From Phycisphaerae bacterium (lineage in GTDB: Bacteria > Planctomycetota > Phycisphaerae > UBA1845 > UTPLA1), in NCBI GenBank assembly GCA_023150615.1, contig JAKLKO010000023.1, positions 1-64,000 of the forward strand: a stretch of DNA of 64,000 nucleotides, in the 5' to 3' direction. The translations under genes and the position numbers were made by a program. Of this stretch, positions 58,271 to 64,000 are shown in pieces (within the stretch, counting starts at the first letter, position 1; every line of letters begins with the position of its first letter). The notes beneath the pieces are model-generated. The model had not been told where the DNA came from. It saw only the letters and a list, made by a program, of their open reading frames with translations, and made no database searches.

Positions 58271-60370
58271 ATGTTTCGCACGGATGTTCAGCGACCGCTC
58301 GTCGTCGGGCGGGGTCTTCGCGTCACCGCGTGCCTGCTCCTGCTCGCGCTGCTGCCGGCCGGCGGGATGCTGTGCGGCAGTCCGTTCAACGTTCCGGTCG
58401 CCACCGATCCGACCGTCGCGGCATTGCTGGCGCCCGCGCCGCGCCTTCCGATGGGGTTTTACGACTACTTCGGCACGCTGAAGACGCCCGCCGAAGCGCG
58501 GCAACTGGTGATCGACGCGGGGCTGGATTCGTCGGTGCCGTCGAACTTCGAGCGGATCGGACTCGTGCTCATCGACGAGGCGCTGGTCCGCGAAGGACGC
58601 GATCACTTCTTCCGCGGCTTCCTCGGCGACCCGTTCACGCAGAACCACATCCTCGGACTGGCCCCGTTCGGCCGCACGGTGTTCGAGCTGGCGCTCGATT
58701 CCTTCAATCCCCTCGCCGATCCGAACGGCGTCGTCTCGTTCTTCCGCGACGCGATCATGACCGCGCTCCTGCGGCCGAAGCTCGCGACCACGAACTTCCA
58801 GGTGCTGCTCACACGCCCGCTGCGAATCGGGTCGAAGGAGTTCCCGGCCGGAACGATCATCGACACCGGCGCGGACGTCGCGGCGGGCGAGGCGGTCCCC
58901 GTCGGGTTCGAGAACGGCAACGTCAGTTGCGCGGTCTGTCACGCCGCGGTCGATCCGATGACCGGGCAGGTCGTGCCGGGCGCGCCGAATCTCGATCTGA
59001 ACCTCGGCCTGATCATTGCGCTGTCGACGAACAGCGCCGGCGTGTTCCTCAAGCTCGACCAAACCGCGCTCGATCCGCTCGATCCGAAGTACCCGCCGAC
59101 CGGCCGGCTCATCCTCGACAGCAAAGACAATCTGGTGCGCCTGCCCGATCCCGTCGCGTACGAGCGCTCGGTGGATGACTACCTGCTGACGATTCCGCGC
59201 GGCGGCTTCGACGCCGGTCCCGATGGCGCCACGTCGCTGACGAAGACGCCGGACTCGTTCGTCTTTGGCGAGGGCGGCATGGCGTGGGACGGCGGTTTTC
59301 GAATCGGCCCGTTCGCCGGCGTCGCGGCGTTCTCGAACGCCGTGCACTCCTTCGAGGTCAACCTGCTGAGTCCGTTCCGGTTCAGCGACATCACCGCCGG
59401 CGTCGATCCGGAAGTCTATCTCGGCGTCGTGCTGCAGAATGCGTCCGACCCGTCGATCCGCATCCCGGACGGCGTCAAGCCGTCGCAGTGGCTCGCGCAA
59501 CAGGCCCCCGGTGCGGAGCGAGATCGACTGCTTGAACTGTCGAGCTTTCCGAGCGCCACGCTGTTCTCCCTCAACAGCCTCGTGTTCAGCGAACCGGGCA
59601 AGAAGTTCATGCGCACCGTCAACGCGGCGGCTGCGTTCCAATCGAGCTTGGCCGTGCCGCCGAACCGCACACCGGAGAATCAGGCCGCGCTCGCCAGCGG
59701 CGCCGTCATCCGCGGCGCAGAGGTCTTTCTCGCCGCCGGGTGCAACGGTTGCCATCCGCCGCCGTTCTTCACCAACGGCCAGATCGTGTCGAACGACGTC
59801 ATTAAGGCGAACCCGGTCCGCGGAAAGGCGCGGCTCGCCGTCGGGCCGTTCCTGGTCGAGAGCGTCATCCCGAGCTTCGATCAGATGGTGCCGCTGCCGC
59901 CGATCCCGAATCAACTTACGATCCCGCCCGATCCGCTGACCGGCAGCAACCTCGTGCTGCCGCCCGGCCTCGATACGCCCGCGGGTGGATATAAGGTCAC
60001 CGGCCTGCTCGGCACGTACCTGAAGGCGCCGTACCTGCACGACGGCGGCGTGGCCGTCGGGCCCGACGCGCTCCAGATCAACCCCGACGGTAGCTTCCAG
60101 ATCGTGAATCTCGATGCGGTCGGCGTGGCCGGAACTCTGCGGCGGAATGGTCCGGTCAGCGCGGCAAACTCGCTCCGAGCGCTGCTCGATCGCGACCTGC
60201 GCGAGGCGGTCGTGACGCTGAACGGCTTCGATCCGAACCTCACGTCGCTTGGCATCGAGGGTAAAGGGCACGAGTTCTGGGTCGACCCGGGCGCGGGATT
60301 CACCTATCAGCAGCAGTCCGACCTGATCCGCTTCCTGCTCGCCCTGGATGACAACCCGGGCGCGTTCTGA
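58271..60370 (+). CDS. Exported di-heme cytochrome c-like protein
   Basis: This 699-aa protein has an N-terminal signal (TACLLLLALLPAGG) and two c-type heme sites, CAVCH at 220-224 and CNGCH at 491-495. The region GYKVTGLLGTYLKAPYLHDGGVAVG matches the C-terminal block of di-heme peroxidase/MauG-like cytochromes (GLxxxxPYxHDG). The distance between the hemes (about 270 residues) is greater than in bacterial cytochrome c peroxidases, so it may be a fused or enlarged relative. GGAGG precedes the ATG at 58271. The redox partner is unknown. Confidence 0.82.
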   Translation: MFRTDVQRPLVVGRGLRVTACLLLLALLPAGGMLCGSPFNVPVATDPTVAALLAPAPRLPMGFYDYFGTLKTPAEARQLVIDAGLDSSVPSNFERIGLVLIDEALVREGRDHFFRGFLGDPFTQNHILGLAPFGRTVFELALDSFNPLADPNGVVSFFRDAIMTALLRPKLATTNFQVLLTRPLRIGSKEFPAGTIIDTGADVAAGEAVPVGFENGNVSCAVCHAAVDPMTGQVVPGAPNLDLNLGLIIALSTNSAGVFLKLDQTALDPLDPKYPPTGRLILDSKDNLVRLPDPVAYERSVDDYLLTIPRGGFDAGPDGATSLTKTPDSFVFGEGGMAWDGGFRIGPFAGVAAFSNAVHSFEVNLLSPFRFSDITAGVDPEVYLGVVLQNASDPSIRIPDGVKPSQWLAQQAPGAERDRLLELSSFPSATLFSLNSLVFSEPGKKFMRTVNAAAAFQSSLAVPPNRTPENQAALASGAVIRGAEVFLAAGCNGCHPPPFFTNGQIVSNDVIKANPVRGKARLAVGPFLVESVIPSFDQMVPLPPIPNQLTIPPDPLTGSNLVLPPGLDTPAGGYKVTGLLGTYLKAPYLHDGGVAVGPDALQINPDGSFQIVNLDAVGVAGTLRRNGPVSAANSLRALLDRDLREAVVTLNGFDPNLTSLGIEGKGHEFWVDPGAGFTYQQQSDLIRFLLALDDNPGAF

Positions 60371-60459
60371 CCGCCCGTCGGCGCTGAATGACGCGCCGGC
60401 CCTCGCTTCGCCCCGGCTTGCGAGACGCAAGACGCGGCGTGACGGAACGCAGGAAAGCG

Positions 60460-60807
60460 CTATTTCGGCGTGCCGACCGCGCGCAGGGCCTCCTCGACCG
60501 ATGGGTAAACCTCGAAGAACTTCTCGAGCCGCGTTGTTTCCAGAACGCCCGAGACGAAGGGAGAGACACTTGCGAGCACCGCGCGACCGTGCTGCGAATT
60601 CGCCCGTGCGGCGAGCTGCACCAGCGTTCCCAGCCCGGCCGACGTCAGGAATTGAAGTCGCGACAGCTCGAAGACGATCTGGATCGGCGCCTGCTCCATC
60701 AGCTTCGTCGCCGTCTTTTGGAGCTGTTCGACGTCGCCGGTTGCCAGTTCGCCGGCCAGGCGAACGATCGTCGCCGGTCCCTGCGCTTCCGTATGAATCG
60801 TCAGCAT
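60460..60807 (-). CDS. STAS-domain anti-sigma factor antagonist
   Basis: This 115-aa single-domain STAS protein resembles SpoIIAA/RsbV: VRLAGELATGDVEQLQKTATKL, then IVFELSRLQFLTSAGLGTLVQLA, with Ser56 as the expected phosphorylation site, and SPFVSGVLETTRLEKFFEVYPSVEEAL. Such proteins bind a HPK-type anti-sigma kinase when unphosphorylated. No RsbW-like kinase lies in the window. It sits between two plus-strand genes and is divergent from the sialidase-like gene. Confidence 0.9.
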   Translation of the reverse strand: MLTIHTEAQGPATIVRLAGELATGDVEQLQKTATKLMEQAPIQIVFELSRLQFLTSAGLGTLVQLAARANSQHGRAVLASVSPFVSGVLETTRLEKFFEVYPSVEEALRAVGTPK

Positions 60808-60904
60808 GGCCTCACATCCATCGCGGCCCGATCGGGGCCGACCCGCGTCGCTCGCGGCGCGCATTTTACCCGAAATTCCGTGTCCGTGGAGGAGTCGCTT
60901 CTCG

Positions 60905-61982
60905 ATGGTTTGCCTCGGCCGGATGGATCGTACTGCTGGCGTGCGCGGGTTGCGGCGATGCACTCGGACGATCGCGCGCCGCCGCCGGCCCATTGCGCGA
61001 CGACGATCGACCGTACTTCGCCTCAGAACGACTACCCTCCGCCGGCGCGCCGTACAATCACGCCGCGACGATCGTCGCGCGGCCCGATGGCGGGTGGATC
61101 GTCGCGTGGACGGCCGGCTCGCGCGAGCTGGCGGACGACACGCGGATCGTGGCGTCGTTTCTCGGTCCCGGCACGGCGGACGACTGGACGCCGCCAGCGG
61201 TCATCGTCGATCGCCCGGGCCGGGCCGATGCCAATCCCGTCCTCTTTTGCGATGCGCGCGGGCGGCTGAACCTGCTCCACGTCGCGGTGTTCGGCTCGAC
61301 GTTTTGCCAGTCCTTCGTCGAGCAGCGCGTCAGCGTCGATCACGGCCGCCACTGGTCCGGATCGCGCCGCGCGCTGCCGGCCATCTGCACCCTCGTGCGG
61401 AACAGGCCGATTCGCCTGCGCGACGGACGCTGGCTCCTGCCCGCGTACGTCGAGGCCGTCTACGCCTCGTGTTTCTACGTCAGTGCCGACGACGGCGACA
61501 CGTGGCGCCGCCTGTCGGATTCGCTGCTGACGCTGCCGCACAACAACCTCCAGCCCGGCGTCGTGCAACGCCGCGATGGATCGCTCTACGCGCTGATGCG
61601 GAGCGCCGCCGGCGCGGGGTTCACGTGGGAGGGTACGTCGGCCGACGGTGTCCGATGGTCTCTCGCGCCGTGCGACGAGCTTCCCAATCCCGGCAGCGGG
61701 CTGGACCTGCTCCGACTTTCGACCGGTGAGTTCGTCGCAGCGTTCAATTCGAGCCGTACCGAGCGCACGCCGCTGACCGTCTCCATCTCGCGTGATGAGG
61801 GTCGCCGCTGGTCGCCGCCGCGCGCGATCGCCGCCGGCCCGGGTCCGCTGGCGTATCCGAGTCTCGCCGAGGGGAGGGATGGCCGGATTCACTGCGTTTA
61901 TTCGGATCGGCTCGAAGCGATCGGCCATGCGGTGTTCAACCTCGCGTGGCTGGAGCGGCCGGGCGCGGCGGCCGGGTTTTGA
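60905..61982 (+). CDS. Sialidase-like lipoprotein with disrupted start
   Basis: The body is a six-bladed sialidase-type propeller of about 345 residues with Asp-box motifs SVDHGRHWSG, SADDGDTWRR and SRDEGRRWSPP, and RIVASF/NRPIRLRDGRW-type blocks. It is preceded by a hydrophobic signal and lipobox (IVLLACAGC). No ATG, GTG or TTG occurs in this frame between 60801 and the signal. An ATG at 60905, 11 nt after GGAGGA, is out of frame by one base: without the G at 60908 it would read MFASAGWIVLLACAGC. Sialidase activity is unproven, because many such proteins act on other glycans. Confidence 0.7.
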
Positions 61983-62014
61983 CGGTCCGTGGGCCGGAGG
62001 GTATAAGTTCGCCC

Positions 62015-62416
62015 ATGGCTGCGGAATCGATTCAATGCTCGGTGATCACGCCCGAGGCGCAGGTCTTTGACGCCGCCGCGAGTTCGGTGGTGTTTGCGGC
62101 GCACGATGGGCTGGTGGGCGTGCTGAAGGATCGCGCCCCGCTCGTCTGTGAATTGGGGATCGGCGTGCTCCGCGTGGACACGGTCGACAGCGGCCCGCAC
62201 GAGTTCTTCATCGACGGGGGCTTCGCGCAGGTGCTCGAGAACCGGGTCGACGTCCTCACCGAGCGGGCCATCGCGGCCGAGGACCTCCTCCGGGCGGACG
62301 CCGAAAAGGAACGCGAGGCGGCCAGCCGGATGCCGATCAAGGACGATGCGTCGTTCCAGGCGCGGCAGGATGCCATCGCCCGCGCATCGGTCAAACTGCG
62401 ACTGGCGCGGCAGTAG
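62015..62416 (+). CDS. atpC: ATP synthase F1 subunit epsilon
   Basis: This 133-aa protein has the epsilon-subunit pattern: N-terminal beta-sandwich with CSVITPEAQVFDAAASSVVFAAHDGLVGVLKDRAPLV, FFIDGGFAQVLENRVDVLTERAI, and a C-terminal two-helix region rich in Ala/Glu/Arg (AEDLLRADAEKEREAA; AIARASVKLRLARQ). It couples rotor movement and regulates ATP hydrolysis. No other atp gene is in the window, so it is detached from its usual position after atpD. Confidence 0.9.
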   Translation: MAAESIQCSVITPEAQVFDAAASSVVFAAHDGLVGVLKDRAPLVCELGIGVLRVDTVDSGPHEFFIDGGFAQVLENRVDVLTERAIAAEDLLRADAEKEREAASRMPIKDDASFQARQDAIARASVKLRLARQ

Positions 62417-62512
62417 CTGCGCCGGCGTCTTTCATTCGAATCCGACGCAAACCGATCGGGGGGCAATCGACACGCCGCGTCCGCGCGTGTGTGCCGGCGG
62501 ATTGAATCTCAA

Positions 62513-64000
62513 CTACTTTCCCTGTGCGGCGTAGTCGCTCATCTGCCGTTCCGCGATCTCGCGATTTTTCCCGATGGCCTGGGCCGTCTCTTCCAGGACT
62601 TTCTGGCGCACCGTCACTCGTCCGGACGCGAGAAGTCGCTTCAGCCGACTTTCCGCGCGGTCGAGGTACGCCTCGGCGCGGCGGGCGTGATCAAATGACT
62701 TCTGCGAGAGGTGCCAGACGGCCAGCTTGTTTTCGGCGACGATGAGGCTGGTCACCTTCTCGACCGACTTGGGATCGGCGTCCGCGCGCCGCCGAAGGAG
62801 TGTGTACGCGGTCTCATAGCGTGCGAACGCCCGGTCGAACTGGCCGAGTTCCCTCAGGCACCACGCCTGTGATCCGAGCGCGTTCGTGTAATCCGAGAGC
62901 AATGCGTCGTTGTCGGGGAAGCGGCGGCGGAGTTGAAGGACGATCGCGCCAAAGCGCTCGAAGTGACGGAGTGCCGCCCCGAAATTCTCCTGGGTCTTCT
63001 CATACTCACCCCGTAGTCGCAGGGAAAGACCGAGGTCGCGCATGAATTGCGTATTCTCCGGTTCGGCCGCGTAAAGTGCCTCGCTGATTCGGGCGCACGA
63101 GTCAATGTGCGGTCTTGCGCGCTGGCAGTCCTTGGCATCGATGTAGAGAAAGGCGAGTCGGCGATGGGCGCGGGCAGTCGTCGTGTTGAAGAATCGATCG
63201 TCGGTCGAGATCGCATCGGCCATCTGGCAGGCGAGGTTCAGTTCGTCGATGGCGTGTTCGAGACGGCCCTCGTCGATCGCCATGTTCGCGAGAATCCCCT
63301 TGGCGTCGATGACGAGGGCCGCCTGCGCGACCGCCGCCACGCGAACGCTCTGCCGCCACAGCAGGGTCATGCCGATCAGCGCGCCGACAAGCACGGCGAA
63401 CAGCGCGAGCGAGAATCCGACCGCCACGCGGTGCCGCTGCATCGATTTGCGCAACTGGTACCAGCGGCTGTCGCGCTTGGCTTCGACCGCGTGCCCGGCC
63501 AGGAATCGCTCCAGATCCTCCGCCAGCGCGTCGGCCGACTGGTAGCGGCGCGACTTCTCCTTTGCCAGCGCCTTCAGAACGACGTTTTCCAGATCGTCCG
63601 GAACGCGGCCCAACGCGCCGCCCCTCTCCGGCGCGGCGCGAGACCGCACGCGGGAGATCCGCTCCGGGACGGCCGTGCGGATGTTCGCGCGGGTCTCGTC
63701 GATCGAGCCATCGACGCGGTAGGGCAGCGCCCCCGAGAGCAACTCATACAGGATGACGCCGAGCGAGTAGACGTCGGAGCGCGGATCGATATCGTTCGGT
63801 CGGCCGTCGGCCTGCTCCGGGCTGGCGTAGGGCAGCGTACCGAACATCTGCCCGGTCATCGACAGCTTGACGTCGTCGGACGATGAATCGTCGATGTCCT
63901 TGGCGAGGCCGAAATCCAGGATGTGCGGCGCGCCGTCTAGATCGACGAGGATATTCGCGGGCTTCAGGTCGCGGTGGACGATGGACCGCTGATGCGCCTC
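62513..64000 (-). CDS. Ser/Thr protein kinase with TPR region, 5' end beyond the window
   Basis: At least 495 residues are present, with the N-terminal part running off the right edge. The visible part starts just before the catalytic loop HRDLKPANIL, then DFGLAKD, GTLPYASPEQ and DVYSLGVILYELLSG. After the kinase domain come a membrane helix (VAVGFSLALFAVLVGALIGMTLLW) and a helical TPR-type region of about 300 residues (RRLAFLYIDAKDCQRARPH, YETAYTLLRRRADADPKS). The architecture matches the two other kinases in the window. The glycine loop and VAIK lysine are outside the window. Confidence 0.92.
   Translation of the reverse strand, partial: EAHQRSIVHRDLKPANILVDLDGAPHILDFGLAKDIDDSSSDDVKLSMTGQMFGTLPYASPEQADGRPNDIDPRSDVYSLGVILYELLSGALPYRVDGSIDETRANIRTAVPERISRVRSRAAPERGGALGRVPDDLENVVLKALAKEKSRRYQSADALAEDLERFLAGHAVEAKRDSRWYQLRKSMQRHRVAVGFSLALFAVLVGALIGMTLLWRQSVRVAAVAQAALVIDAKGILANMAIDEGRLEHAIDELNLACQMADAISTDDRFFNTTTARAHRRLAFLYIDAKDCQRARPHIDSCARISEALYAAEPENTQFMRDLGLSLRLRGEYEKTQENFGAALRHFERFGAIVLQLRRRFPDNDALLSDYTNALGSQAWCLRELGQFDRAFARYETAYTLLRRRADADPKSVEKVTSLIVAENKLAVWHLSQKSFDHARRAEAYLDRAESRLKRLLASGRVTVRQKVLEETAQAIGKNREIAERQMSDYAAQGK

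Noticed and set aside
1-64000. CRISPR arrays, insertion sequences, rRNA genes
   Set aside because: No regularly spaced repeats, transposase motifs or rRNA-like sequence were found on reading through both strands.

Overview
The window is GC-rich, densely coded DNA that looks like a Planctomycetes chromosome, probably of the Phycisphaerae type. The signs are three Ser/Thr kinase-TPR proteins (two with ECF sigma partners), a PEP-CTERM protein, a secreted hydrolase with a dockerin-like calcium-binding C-terminus, a CHASE2-adenylate cyclase, zinc-ribbon membrane proteins and a secreted protein with the DYGN/EWLPLGVF/NKRG..RGNYY pattern known from Planctomycetes. No rRNA, CRISPR array or insertion sequence was seen.

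Layout. 1-460: apparent right end of an integrated element, made of an inverted repeat, a minus-strand reading-frame tail and only the 3' half of a tRNA-Arg(CCT). 517-9273: secreted hydrolase, PEP-CTERM protein, LemA plus M48 membrane protease, a damaged ORF, thioredoxin reductase and a VOC gene broken by an in-frame TGA. 9273-13102: minus-strand ECF sigma, kinase-TPR, SRPBCC and VOC series. 13420-23047: PilZ-like protein, TSP3-repeat lipoprotein, CHASE2 cyclase, an orphan nuoD directly followed by a quinol-type NO reductase, LOG-family protein and RluA. 23044-27486: sigma-70 factor with an AT-rich control region, then a second ECF-kinase pair. 27609-30257: three exported proteins. 30272-40218: a long minus-strand run with a DUF962 protein, an RNase HII-like protein, a molybdenum hydroxylase operon (MocA, XdhC, fused Fe-S/molybdopterin subunit), a zinc-ribbon membrane protein, PAP2 phosphatase, alcohol dehydrogenase and a small zinc-ribbon protein. 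40306-47580: ThiD2-ThiE fusion, POT transporter, acyltransferase-like protein and an ABC exporter. 47612-50578: glycosyltransferase, two lipoproteins and a DUF2752 protein in one operon. 50735-56095: toroid-repeat protein, uracil-DNA glycosylase, cyclic-2,3-DPG-synthetase-like GTPase and an unrecognised three-gene cassette. 56384-62416: DksA-like protein, a Fur-box-controlled small membrane protein with heme oxygenase, di-heme cytochrome c, STAS protein, sialidase-like lipoprotein and an orphan ATP synthase epsilon. 62513-64000: a third kinase-TPR protein running off the right edge.

How they work together. The clearest units are the molybdenum hydroxylase and its maturation factors; heme oxygenase under a perfect 21-bp Fur-type palindrome; the membrane fusion-ATPase-permease exporter joined by 4-bp overlaps; and the kinase/sigma signalling modules. 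Two core bioenergetic subunits (NuoD, AtpC) stand alone, which suggests that respiratory-chain operons are split in this genome. No convincing wholly new defence-type system was found. The best candidates for undescribed biology are the 54870-56095 cassette, the paired lipoprotein operon at 47612-50578, the NuoD-qNOR pair and the integration scar at the left edge.
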